A stretch of DNA of 64,000 nucleotides from RYN-133 sp963754285 (GTDB taxonomy: Bacteria; Actinomycetota; Actinomycetes; Mycobacteriales; Jatrophihabitantaceae): NCBI GenBank assembly GCA_963754285.1, contig CAVWFN010000006.1, positions 186,001 to 250,000 on the forward strand, written 5' to 3'. The notes under the pieces are model-generated. The model was not told the DNA's origin and ran no database searches. It saw nothing but the letters and a program-made list of their open reading frames with translations. Below are positions 17,361-25,425 of this stretch, piece by piece (positions within the stretch are counted from its first letter, which is position 1; the number at the start of each line of letters is the position of its first letter). The position numbers were made by a program, and so were the translations under genes.

Positions 17361-18374
17361 TTAGCCGGGCAACACCTGCGCGCGAAGAAGCGCGCTTCGC
17401 ATGACGGGCGCGATCGTTCGCATGTATGCCTGGGTCGCGTGCGTGGCGTCGTACATCGTGGGCACGCCGTCGACGAAGGACGGGCAGTACCCCGTCGACG
17501 AGCAGAACCAACCGCGTGGATCGATGAAGGTGTCATGGAGCTGTTTCGCCGCTGCCCGCGCCGCATCCGCCAGGTCGAGCCAGGTCTGCGAGGGCCGGAC
17601 GACACATCGCACCGGGGACGCGCCCGGCCGGTAACAGTCCTGCAGATCGGCGCCGCCCGGCGGCGGTGCGAGCAGCACGGTCGTGCCGACCGCAGCGCGG
17701 ACCAGGGTCAGCTCTCGATCGAACTCGGCAACCTGTTCCGTCGCCGAGATCGGCGTCGTGGCGCCCACAGGAGTCTCTTGGCGGAACTCGTTCGTCACGA
17801 CGAGCACGTTCGGCCGGAGTCGGTTGATCTCACGCACCACGGTCTCGTTGTGACTGCTGCACGCGCTTTGCGCCCCGTCCACCTCGTCGTAGGCGACCGA
17901 CGAGAATGGGCAACCGAATGCGCTGCGGATGACAAGCCGCCAACCCGGCATCGATGTGAGCATCGACGTGAAAGCCTCGGCATAGACGGCAGAGGTCGAG
18001 TCTCCGGTGACATAGAGCGTGTGCGCGGCGTGGCGCGGGCCGATCGTGCATGAGGTGAGTGGCGCGAGTTCGTCCTGCCCGCACGCGATGATTCGCTCGG
18101 ACGCAAAGTTGCCACTCGTCGCGTCCACCATGGTCGGATGCAGTGTCGGATAACTGGTGGCGCGCAACGCGGTGGCAATCTGTTGCTGCAGCGACACCGG
18201 CTGCAGGGTCGCTGAGGTGCGCTGCGACCGCACGTTGATCGCGCGGTACTCCTTGGCGAGTGCCACATTCGGGTCGGGTTGCAGGCCGATTGCCACCAGA
18301 GCCGCGACACCTGCGACTGCAGCGACGAGAACCAAGCCGCTTACCGCTGACGGTCTCGGCCACCGGTGTCGCAC
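17361..18374 (-). CDS. SGNH domain, split from the upstream acyltransferase
   Basis: This 337-codon frame encodes one transmembrane helix (SGLVLVAAVAGVAALVAIG) followed by an extracytoplasmic SGNH hydrolase-like domain: TLYVTGDSTSAVYAEAF holds the GDS nucleophile motif and the end has MYDATHATQAY with the Asp/His. In OafA/YrhL-type proteins this is the C-terminal half of one polypeptide whose N-terminal half is the acyltransferase encoded immediately upstream in another frame. The GTG at 18374 has no ribosome-binding site. It is best regarded as the second half of a single gene interrupted by a one-base shift, or less likely as a separately translated subunit. Confidence 0.75.
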   Translation of the reverse strand: MRHRWPRPSAVSGLVLVAAVAGVAALVAIGLQPDPNVALAKEYRAINVRSQRTSATLQPVSLQQQIATALRATSYPTLHPTMVDATSGNFASERIIACGQDELAPLTSCTIGPRHAAHTLYVTGDSTSAVYAEAFTSMLTSMPGWRLVIRSAFGCPFSSVAYDEVDGAQSACSSHNETVVREINRLRPNVLVVTNEFRQETPVGATTPISATEQVAEFDRELTLVRAAVGTTVLLAPPPGGADLQDCYRPGASPVRCVVRPSQTWLDLADAARAAAKQLHDTFIDPRGWFCSSTGYCPSFVDGVPTMYDATHATQAYMRTIAPVMRSALLRAQVLPG

Positions 18375-19494
18375 GATCGTCCGCGCCTGCCTTCGGGCGC
18401 AGCCAACGAGAGTTGAGAACGGGACGTTCGACCAGCGCGTACAGGGCGCACGACAGCGCGAGCGTCAGCAGGATCGCCGCTGAGTAGAAGCTCGCACCGT
18501 GGTCGGACATGGCCGCCGTGAGCAGCACGATGACGGGGAAATGAACGAGGTACAGCGAATACGAAAGATCGCCGATCCGTACAGCGAACCAATTGGTGAG
18601 CAACGGGTTCCACGCTGCCGTTCCGTCCGAGGCACACGCTGCGACGACGAACGCCGACCCGAGGCAGGCGAGCGCGACACCGGTCAGGGGAAAGGCGCCG
18701 CCCGGATCGGTCGTAAAGATCGAAGCGAGGACGATCGCCGTGCCGGCCAACGACAACCCGGTCAACGCGCGCTTCGCCACCGGCAGTGCGGGGACGCACG
18801 CGAGCAGCGCACCCAGAGCCAGTTCCCAGCCGCGGGTGAACGACGAGAAGTACGCCGTCGTCGGTTCGGTCGCGCGCAGTGCGGCGGACAGCGCCAGCGA
18901 CAGACCGCCGATCACTACGGCCGCGACCCCGACGGACGTCGCGCGCAGGCGCGCCGTGACGGTGGACGCAACGAGCAGGACCACGATCGGCCAGAGGAGA
19001 TAGAACTGCTCCTCGACCGCCAGCGACCAGAAGTGCTGCAACGGCGACACCGGATCGGTCGCCGTGAAGTAGTTCGTCTTCACCGCGATGAAGTGCCAGT
19101 TCGCCCAGAAGATCAGAGACCACCCACCGTCGCCTCGGGTAGTGGCGAATCGGTTCGCGCCGAAGACGGCGTGCGCGGCGATCAGGGTCGCGACGATCAC
19201 GAGTACCGCGGCCGGCACAATCCGCCGCACCCGCCGCTTGTAGAACGCAGTCAGCGACCCGACCGGTCCACGATGCGCGGTCAACCCACGCACGAGGATC
19301 CCGGTGATCAGATAGCCGGAGATCACGAAGAACACGTCGACACCGACGAAACCTCCGACCGGATGACCGGTGAGGTGGTTGGCGACAACCGCGACCACTG
19401 CGAGTGCGCGCAGTCCTTGGATGTCGCGTCGCTTCGGCGACCGAGTGGCGACCCTGCCACACACCACCGTCTGCGTCACAGTCGCTCCGTCCAC
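17830..19494 (-). CDS. Acyltransferase-3 membrane protein (OafA/YrhL type, frame-split)
   Basis: An integral membrane O-acyltransferase that would move acyl groups, often acetyl, onto cell-surface glycans. The acyltransferase-3 domain covers residues 1 to about 380: RRDIQGLRALAVVAVVANHL with the key His-like region, FVGVDVFFVISGYLI, YKRRVRRIVPA and FWSLAVEEQFYLLWP. After about residue 375 the open frame turns into arginine-rich shadow sequence while the proper continuation is in the next frame (the SGNH entry). The shift must lie between a stop at 18465 in the other frame and about 18345; one extra base would explain it. GTG 19494 is the chosen start, with weak support. Confidence 0.78.
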   Translation of the reverse strand: MDGATVTQTVVCGRVATRSPKRRDIQGLRALAVVAVVANHLTGHPVGGFVGVDVFFVISGYLITGILVRGLTAHRGPVGSLTAFYKRRVRRIVPAAVLVIVATLIAAHAVFGANRFATTRGDGGWSLIFWANWHFIAVKTNYFTATDPVSPLQHFWSLAVEEQFYLLWPIVVLLVASTVTARLRATSVGVAAVVIGGLSLALSAALRATEPTTAYFSSFTRGWELALGALLACVPALPVAKRALTGLSLAGTAIVLASIFTTDPGGAFPLTGVALACLGSAFVVAACASDGTAAWNPLLTNWFAVRIGDLSYSLYLVHFPVIVLLTAAMSDHGASFYSAAILLTLALSCALYALVERPVLNSRWLRPKAGADDRATPVAETVSGKRLGSRRCSRRCRGSGGNRPATRPECGTRQGVPRDQRAVAAHLSDPAAGVAAATDCHRVARHQLSDTASDHGGRDEWQLCVRANHRVRAGRTRATHLMHDRPAPRRAHALCHRRLDLCRLCRGFHVDAHIDAGLAACHPQRIRLPILVGRLRRGGRGAKRVQQSQRDRGA

Positions 19495-19721
19495 GAAGGA
19501 TCGAGACCGATCCTAGGCGGCCGACAGCTCAGCGAGATCGACCTATTGACGCACGCTGGGGCCGAGGACTAAGACTGACGCCGATCCCAGCGCCGGTGCT
19601 GACAGCTCGTGGCTTCCGTTCCACGGCAGCCGCGGCTGCTGGCGTGCCCCTCGCCCGGTGCCGAGTGCGGCTGCGGCACCCGCCACAGCCGGATCACGTG
19701 TGACCACTGGGGGAAGGTCAA

Positions 19722-21761
19722 ATGGCTGCTCTCGTACGTCCACTCCGAATTCTCACGGTGACCGCCGTCGCGGTTGCGTTGACCACGGCCGGCGCGGCCG
19801 GAGCCGGAGCCGCAAACAAACCGAGGGTGACGGTCGCGTTCGCAGCCCTGCCGCACAGCGTGCCGAAGACGACCGACCGGATCATCGGCACGTACCACAG
19901 TCGATCGATGTCGGTCGAAGTCGCGCTCGCTCCGCGCAATGCAGCCGGCTTGGCTGCGCGGCTCAAGGCGACGTACACGCGCGGGAGCGCGTCGTACCAC
20001 CACTGGTTGCCCACCGGCAGTTTCAACGCGCGTTACGCCCCGTCTGCGTCGACACGCGCTGCTGTGGCTGCGTATCTGCGCTCGGCCGGACTGTCCGTGC
20101 ACCGGTCGTCCTCGCCGTTCCTGGTTCGCGCCTCGGGCTCGAGCGCGAAGATCACCTCAGCGTTCCGGACGTCGCTGCATACGTATCACAGCGTGACCGG
20201 GAGGTCGTACTACTCCAACTCCACAGCAGTGCGTCTGCCGACGACGCTGGTGGCGAGAGTGCTCGGGGTCATCGGGTTGTCGAACACGCTGCACTACCGG
20301 TCGATGGTCGAGCGCTCCCCCAACATCAGGGCACACCGTTCGAGCGCACCACGCAAGACGACTTCGACGGATTGCGAAACGGGATACCCGACGCAACAGC
20401 AGATGGCCAATGCGATCCTCGGCATCTCGGGCTTCCCCTTCGGCTATGGCGATGCTCCCGGCTGCAACGGTCTGTCGCCGTCGCAGACGAATTCGCTGTA
20501 CGGCGCTCCGAACGGCGGGGCGCGTACCAAGGGCGCCGGCGTGAACATGGCGGTGTTCGAGCTCTCGGCCTACCAGCATTCGGACATTGCCAAGTACGCC
20601 CACACGTTCTTCGGCTCGTCCTACACACCGCCGCTCGCAGACGTGAATGTCGACGGCGGCCCGCTTGCACCGCAGTGCCCGGCCGGCGATCAGTGCCCGG
20701 CAGACGCCAACGGCTACGCCGGCGACATCGAGGTCGACGCGGACATCGAAACGCAGCTTGCGGTCGCCCGGGATGTGCGCAACCTGATCGTCTACAACGC
20801 GCCGAACGACTTCACCGGCCAGACCGAACTCGACGAGTGGACCGCGATCGCCGACGCCAACCAGGCCGACGTCGTGAGCTCGAGTTGGGCAGTCTGTGAG
20901 AACGATGCGGGTTCGGACTACGTCCAGGCCGAGAACGTGATCTTCGAGAAGATGGCCCTACAGGGTCAGAGCGTGTTCGGTGCCGAGGGTGACACCGGTG
21001 CGTTCTCCTGCATCCGGTCCGACGGCACGACGATCCTCAACGTGCTCGACCCACCGTCGCAGCCGTGGGTCACCAGCGTTGGCGGCACATCCTTCGAATC
21101 CGACAACCCCGGGCACAATCACCACCCGTCGTACCCGACCGGTGTGGAGACGGTCTGGAACCCGTTCAACGCGTGCAACTCCGGCCCCGGAGCGGACGGC
21201 CTCACGGGCTTCGACTGGTGTGCAGCAGCGGGCGCGGGAGGCGGCGGTTCCAGTCAGTACTGGGGACGCCCGTTCTACCAACTCGGCCCTGGGGTCAACA
21301 ACCCGTTGAGCACGGTCGGGAACGGGAGCACGAACTGCTCGCTCGCGCACACGGGTACACCGTGCCGCGAGGATCCTGACATCTCCGCGAACGCTGACGA
21401 GAACACGCCGTACGGGGAGTACTGCACTGGTAACGCGAACACACCGAACAGCGTCTGCGGCACGTTCAGTCAGAACCAGACACCGCCGGGTTGGTTCGGC
21501 ATCGGCGGGACCAGCCTCTCGTCACCGGTGTGGTCGGCGATCTTTGCCGATCGCGACAGCTATCAGCGAGCACGCAGCGGCAACGCGAATCCCCTGCTGT
21601 ACCTGCTGTTCAACTTCGCGCCCAAGGTGTACTTCCACGACATCACCGGAAAGCATCAGAGCGTGAACAACAACGGGTACTTCCCGACGACGCCCGGATA
21701 CGACGAGGCGACGGGAATCGGTACGCCGCGGATGGGGGCGATCATCACCCGCACCTTCTAG
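19722..21761 (+). CDS. Sedolisin-type serine-carboxyl protease (S53)
   Basis: A 679-residue secreted acid protease. A signal peptide ends near ANKP (about residue 30). The pro-kumamolisin activation domain spans about 35-190 (YHHWLPTGSFNARYAPS). The catalytic domain follows with Glu and Asp four residues apart in DIEVDADIE (about 336 and 340), the SSSW oxyanion region, the nucleophile Ser in GTSLSSP (about 597) and the C-terminal calcium site with HDIT and GYDEATGIG. AAGG lies just upstream of the ATG. The gene is single, ends in a strong terminator, and probably serves extracellular protein digestion at low pH. Confidence 0.92.
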   Translation: MAALVRPLRILTVTAVAVALTTAGAAGAGAANKPRVTVAFAALPHSVPKTTDRIIGTYHSRSMSVEVALAPRNAAGLAARLKATYTRGSASYHHWLPTGSFNARYAPSASTRAAVAAYLRSAGLSVHRSSSPFLVRASGSSAKITSAFRTSLHTYHSVTGRSYYSNSTAVRLPTTLVARVLGVIGLSNTLHYRSMVERSPNIRAHRSSAPRKTTSTDCETGYPTQQQMANAILGISGFPFGYGDAPGCNGLSPSQTNSLYGAPNGGARTKGAGVNMAVFELSAYQHSDIAKYAHTFFGSSYTPPLADVNVDGGPLAPQCPAGDQCPADANGYAGDIEVDADIETQLAVARDVRNLIVYNAPNDFTGQTELDEWTAIADANQADVVSSSWAVCENDAGSDYVQAENVIFEKMALQGQSVFGAEGDTGAFSCIRSDGTTILNVLDPPSQPWVTSVGGTSFESDNPGHNHHPSYPTGVETVWNPFNACNSGPGADGLTGFDWCAAAGAGGGGSSQYWGRPFYQLGPGVNNPLSTVGNGSTNCSLAHTGTPCREDPDISANADENTPYGEYCTGNANTPNSVCGTFSQNQTPPGWFGIGGTSLSSPVWSAIFADRDSYQRARSGNANPLLYLLFNFAPKVYFHDITGKHQSVNNNGYFPTTPGYDEATGIGTPRMGAIITRTF

Positions 21762-21766
21762 AAGGT

Positions 21767-21807
21767 CTCACCCCACCGCGCGTACGAACTGCGCGCGGTG
21801 GGGTGAG
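21767..21807 (+). terminator. Strong hairpin after the S53 protease gene
   Basis: A perfect 16-bp inverted repeat (21767-21782 with 21792-21807) encloses a nine-base loop five bases after the protease stop. No clear T-tract follows, so it may act with Rho or as an mRNA 3' stabiliser, but position and strength support a terminator role. Confidence 0.75.
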
Positions 21808-21864
21808 CCGCGCAGCTGGCGCTGACTCGCGCCGTCCTCGCGGACTGTGCGCGAGGATGGCCTG

Positions 21865-22746
21865 GTGGGCTCACCAGGCATCGATCTCGACAAGCTGATC
21901 GCCATCGACGTACATGTGCACGTCGAGCAGGATCTGCACGGGCACTTCTCCTTGGACGACGAGTTGCTCGCTGCTGCGGCCAAGTACTTCAAGGGCGATC
22001 CCTATCACCCGACCGTGCCGCAGATCGCCGACGACTACCGCGCACTCGACATGGCCGCGGTCGTGTTCACCGTGGACTGCGAACTGGCCACCGGCCACCC
22101 GACCCTGTCCAACGAGGCGATCGCCGAAGCGGCCGCCGAGCATCCTGATGCGCTCATCGCGTTCGGGTCGATCGACCCGGCTCGCGGTGCTGCGGGAGTG
22201 CGCGAAGCCCGCCGGCTTGTCGAGGAGTTCGGCGTGCGCGGGTTCAAGTTCCATCCGTCCCTGCAGGGCTTTGCTCCGAACGACCACGCCGCGTATCCGC
22301 TGTACGAGCAGCTGCAGTCGCTCGGCGTTCCCGCACTGTTCCACACCGGCCAGACCGGGATCGGCGCTGGATTGCCCGGCGGCCGCGGGATCAAACTGCG
22401 GCTGTCGGACCCGATGCTGCTCGACGACGTCGCCGCCGATTTCCCGGATCTGACGATCATCATGGCGCACCCGTCCGTGCCGTGGCAGGACGCCGCCATT
22501 TCGATCGCCACTCACAAGGCGAACGTGTACATCGACCTGTCGGGGTGGTCACCGAAGTACTTCCCACCGCAACTCGTCCGCGCTGCGAACGGATTGCTCA
22601 AGCACAAGGTGCTCTTCGGCTCCGACTATCCGTTGCTGCGTCCACAGCGGTGGATCCGAGATTTCGAGACGCTCGAGATCAAGGACGAGGTGCGGCCACT
22701 GATCATGAAACAGAACGCGATCCGCGCGCTCGGACTGGACGGCTGA
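21865..22746 (+). CDS. Amidohydrolase family 2 (ACMSD-like) protein
   Basis: A 293-residue metal-dependent hydrolase or decarboxylase of the amidohydrolase-2 group. Metal-ligand motifs are IDVHVHVE near the N-terminus, a His in FKFHPS, the His in ALFHTGQTG, AHPSVPW and the C-terminal Asp in FGSDYPL. The GTG at 21865 is chosen because AGGA lies seven bases before it; a GTG 18 bases upstream is possible. It is followed one base later by an acyl-CoA ligase, so the pair is an operon, perhaps a small aromatic or fatty-acid degradation module. Members of this group decarboxylate aromatic acids or hydrolyse lactones; the reaction here is not known. Confidence 0.82.
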   Translation: MGSPGIDLDKLIAIDVHVHVEQDLHGHFSLDDELLAAAAKYFKGDPYHPTVPQIADDYRALDMAAVVFTVDCELATGHPTLSNEAIAEAAAEHPDALIAFGSIDPARGAAGVREARRLVEEFGVRGFKFHPSLQGFAPNDHAAYPLYEQLQSLGVPALFHTGQTGIGAGLPGGRGIKLRLSDPMLLDDVAADFPDLTIIMAHPSVPWQDAAISIATHKANVYIDLSGWSPKYFPPQLVRAANGLLKHKVLFGSDYPLLRPQRWIRDFETLEIKDEVRPLIMKQNAIRALGLDG

Positions 22747-22747
22747 G

Positions 22748-24283
22748 GTGCGCAACACGGGCCTGGGCAGCTGGCCGGAACGACGCCTGCGCATCTCGCC
22801 GGAGCGCGACGCCGTGTGGTTCGAGGGCACGACGACTTCGCACGCAGGCTTCGCCGATCGGGTGCGGCGGGCCGCGGGTGCGCTGGCGGGTCTCGGCGTG
22901 ACGCCCGGCGAACGAGTCGCGTGGATCAGCGGCAATCACCCGTCCGCGCTGGAGACGCTGTATGCCTGCGGGCAGCTCGGGGCGATCTGGGTTCCGATCA
23001 ACGCGCGCCTCACGACGGTCGAGGCCGAATACATTCTCGGTCACTCGACGCCGTCGGTCGTCCTTCTCGGCAGTGGCAGCGAGGCGGTGGCAGGTACGTT
23101 GCGGAGCCGGCTGGCCGGAGTTCGCGAGTGGGTCGCTGTCGAGGTCGGCGCCGCGCAGCAGGCAGACCTGGCGAGCTACGAGAGCCTGTTGGCCGACGCG
23201 TCACCCGAGGCGCGCGACGTCCCCGTCTCGCTCGGTGACCCGTGCCTGATCATGTACACCTCGGGCACGACCGGTAAGCCGAAGGGTGCGGTGCTCACGC
23301 ACGGAAACATGACCTGGAACGCCACCAATCAGCTGCTCGGCTTCGACTTCGAGCAGACCGAGCGCACGCTCGCGCTCGCGCCGCTGTTCCACATCGGCGG
23401 ACTGAACGGAACCGTGAATCCGACGCTGCTCCGCGGCGGGTGCGCGGTCATCGTGCGCCGCTTCGACCCGGCCGAGACGCTGCGAATCATCGAGGAGCAG
23501 CGCGTCACGTCGTTCTTCGCCGTCCCGACGATGCTCGATGCGATGGCCCGGCAACCTGACTTCGCGACGCGCGACCTGTCGGCGCTGCGCACCATCGGCG
23601 CCGCCGGTGCTCCGGTGCCGCTACCGACCCTGCGGACCTGGCTCGATCGCGGCGTGACCATGCAGCAGGCCTACGGGATGACCGAGGCCTCGCCGGGATG
23701 CACGGTGCTCGACTCGTCCGACGCCGTCCGCAAAGTGGGATCGGTCGGCAAGCCGGTCTTCTTCACCGATGTGCGTGTCGTGCGGCCCGACGGCGCAGAG
23801 GCGGACGCCGGCGAGGTGGGCGAGGTCGTCGTCCAAGGACCGAACATCATGGCCGGCTACTGGAACGACGCCGCGCACACGGACTCCGTCCTGATCGACG
23901 GCTGGTACCACACCGGCGACGCCGGCACGTTCGACGACGAGGGCTTCCTCTACATCCGCGACCGCTACAAGGACCTGATCATCTCCGGCGGTGAGAATGT
24001 CTATCCCGCTGAGATCGAGTCGGCGCTGCTGTCGCTGCCCGGCATCGAAGAAGCGGCTGTCATCGGCGTCCCGGACGCGAAGTGGGGCGAGATCGGCCTG
24101 GCCGTGCTCGTCGCCGCACCAGACTCGCCTACCGACGCCGACGCCGTGCGCGCCGCGCTGCTGGAACGGCTTGCCGGGTTCAAGGTGCCGGCCCGGATCG
24201 AATTCGTCGACGAGCTGCCGAAGACCGCGACCGGGAAGGTCCGCAAGCCCGACCTGCGTGCGACATACGTGCCGCGGGTATGA
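22748..24283 (+). CDS. Acyl-CoA synthetase (AMP-forming)
   Basis: A 511-residue ANL-superfamily ligase that activates a carboxylic acid as acyl-AMP and then acyl-CoA. Core motifs are the P-loop YTSGTTGKPKGAVLTH (about residues 170-185), YGMTEASPG, the GWYHTGD motif with its Asp, the hinge-region RYKDLIISGGENVYP, and the C-terminal catalytic Lys in PKTATGKVRK. The GTG start at 22748 is one base after the amidohydrolase stop. The length and motifs suit a medium/long-chain or aromatic-acid ligase; the substrate is not predictable from sequence. The partner amidohydrolase suggests a shared catabolic route. Confidence 0.9.
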   Translation: MRNTGLGSWPERRLRISPERDAVWFEGTTTSHAGFADRVRRAAGALAGLGVTPGERVAWISGNHPSALETLYACGQLGAIWVPINARLTTVEAEYILGHSTPSVVLLGSGSEAVAGTLRSRLAGVREWVAVEVGAAQQADLASYESLLADASPEARDVPVSLGDPCLIMYTSGTTGKPKGAVLTHGNMTWNATNQLLGFDFEQTERTLALAPLFHIGGLNGTVNPTLLRGGCAVIVRRFDPAETLRIIEEQRVTSFFAVPTMLDAMARQPDFATRDLSALRTIGAAGAPVPLPTLRTWLDRGVTMQQAYGMTEASPGCTVLDSSDAVRKVGSVGKPVFFTDVRVVRPDGAEADAGEVGEVVVQGPNIMAGYWNDAAHTDSVLIDGWYHTGDAGTFDDEGFLYIRDRYKDLIISGGENVYPAEIESALLSLPGIEEAAVIGVPDAKWGEIGLAVLVAAPDSPTDADAVRAALLERLAGFKVPARIEFVDELPKTATGKVRKPDLRATYVPRV

Positions 24284-24304
24284 CCGCAGCCTGCCCGCAA
24301 CTGG

Positions 24305-24376
<72 letters not shown>

Positions 24377-24422
24377 TTATGCACCGCGGTGCGCGGTGGT
24401 TTGTCTGTCTTGCTGAACAGCG

Positions 24423-24494
24423 AGGCGGCGGCGGGAATCGAACCCGCGTACAGGGCTTTGCAGGCCCTTGCCTAAGCCACTCGGCCACGCCGCC
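24423..24494 (-). tRNA. tRNA-Cys (GCA)
   Basis: A 72-base tRNA with acceptor GGCGGCG/CGCCGCC, anticodon loop CTGCAAA with anticodon GCA, and T-loop TTCGATT. Position 73 is U, the known identity base of tRNA-Cys. Confidence 0.96.
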
Positions 24495-24549
24495 GTGTGG
24501 GTCGACGTGGCCCCGGGTTTCGCCGGAGAATCGCCGAGGCGGTGCCTCG

Positions 24550-24622
24550 AGCGGACGACGGGATTCGAACCCGCGACCCTCACCTTGGCAAGGTGATGCG
24601 CTACCAGCTGCGCTACGTCCGC
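24550..24622 (-). tRNA. tRNA-Gly (GCC)
   Basis: A 73-base tRNA with acceptor GCGGACG/CGTCCGC, anticodon loop TTGCCAA with anticodon GCC, and T-loop TTCGAAT. It is the first of the Gly-Cys-Val cluster. No integrase or attachment-site duplication is seen beside the cluster. Confidence 0.96.
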
Positions 24623-24697
24623 AGTCCGCGCGGCGCTTTCACGCCCGCACGTACGGGCGCTGACTCTATCTGATCGGCATCGGCCGATCCAAACCGC

Positions 24698-25279
24698 CTA
24701 CCTGCTGCTGAGTCGTTCCCACAGCGCGTCCACCGCAGTATCGAGGTCGTCGGTCGAGCCGTTGTTCTCGACGATCTCGTCGGCCATCGCGCGACGCTGC
24801 TCGTCGCTCGCCTGGGCCGCCATGCGCGCTTCGGCGTCCGCACGGGGCATGCCGCGACCCGCCAGTCGCTCGAGGCGCGTTTCTCGGTCGGCGAGCACCA
24901 TCACCACCGCGTCGAAGCCGTCGCGGGAGCCCTTCTCGGCGAGCAACGGGACGTCATAGACGAGAACCGCGTCATCGGCGGCCTCGGCCGTCAGCTCGGC
25001 GACCCGCTCGCCGACGCGCGGGTGGACGATCGTGTTCAGGTCGCCCAGCGCGTCCTTGTCGTTGAACACGATCTCGGCCAGCGCCGCGCGGTCGAGCCGC
25101 CCGTCCGCGACGACCGCGTCGCCGAAGCGAGCCACCACCTCGTCGTAGCCGGATGTGCCGGGTTCGACGACCTCGCGCGCGATCGCGTCCGCGTCGATGA
25201 CCACCGCGCCGTGCTGCTGCAGCCGGCGCGCGACCGTGCTCTTGCCGGACCCGACTCCCCCGCTCAAAGCAACCCGCAC
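24698..25279 (-). CDS. coaE: Dephospho-CoA kinase
   Basis: Last step of coenzyme A synthesis: phosphorylation of dephospho-CoA at the 3' hydroxyl. The protein has 193 residues. The P-loop GGVGSGKST is at residues 7-15; DADAIAREVV and the lid/CoA-binding segment VLVYDVPLLAE are also clear. The start is GTG 25279, since MRVALSGG is the usual N-terminus. A longer frame to 25309 would start inside the intergenic repeat at 25300-25363 and is rejected. It follows rpsA in the same direction, the order seen in mycobacteria, but the rpsA terminator and the repeat lie between them. Confidence 0.94.
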   Translation of the reverse strand: MRVALSGGVGSGKSTVARRLQQHGAVVIDADAIAREVVEPGTSGYDEVVARFGDAVVADGRLDRAALAEIVFNDKDALGDLNTIVHPRVGERVAELTAEAADDAVLVYDVPLLAEKGSRDGFDAVVMVLADRETRLERLAGRGMPRADAEARMAAQASDEQRRAMADEIVENNGSTDDLDTAVDALWERLSSR

Positions 25280-25299
25280 GTCCCGACCGTACCTACCGC

Positions 25300-25363
25300 G
25301 AGTGGTCACTAATCACGCGAGTGGTCACATATATGTGACCACTCGGCGCGTAAGTGACCACTC
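25300..25363. repeat. Four-unit GAGTGGTCA palindromic element, copy A
   Basis: Units of GAGTGGTCA lie at 25300-25308 and 25319-25327, and the inverted unit TGACCACTC at 25336-25344 and 25355-25363. Starts are 19, 17 and 19 bases apart. The inner pair forms a perfect 26-bp palindrome at 25319-25344. The element lies between the rpsA terminator and the coaE start. Copies B (44627) and C (53988) have exactly the same geometry. Confidence 0.93.
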
Positions 25364-25381
25364 GCCGAGGACGGAGACGCA

Positions 25382-25413
25382 GAAGGGCCCGAGACTTTCG
25401 TCCCGGGCCCTTC
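25382..25413 (-). terminator. rpsA terminator hairpin
   Basis: GAAGGGCCCG at 25382-25391 pairs with CGGGCCCTTC at 25404-25413, and three further pairs form inside after one mismatch. It starts 13 bases after the rpsA stop. A T-tract is weak. It should end most rpsA transcription before the repeat element and coaE. Confidence 0.82.
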
Positions 25414-25425
25414 GAACGAGCTTAC

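Noticed and set aside
25280..25309. A longer coaE start inside repeat copy A
   Set aside because: It adds residues that the family lacks and lies in the repeat; GTG 25279 fits the usual N-terminus.
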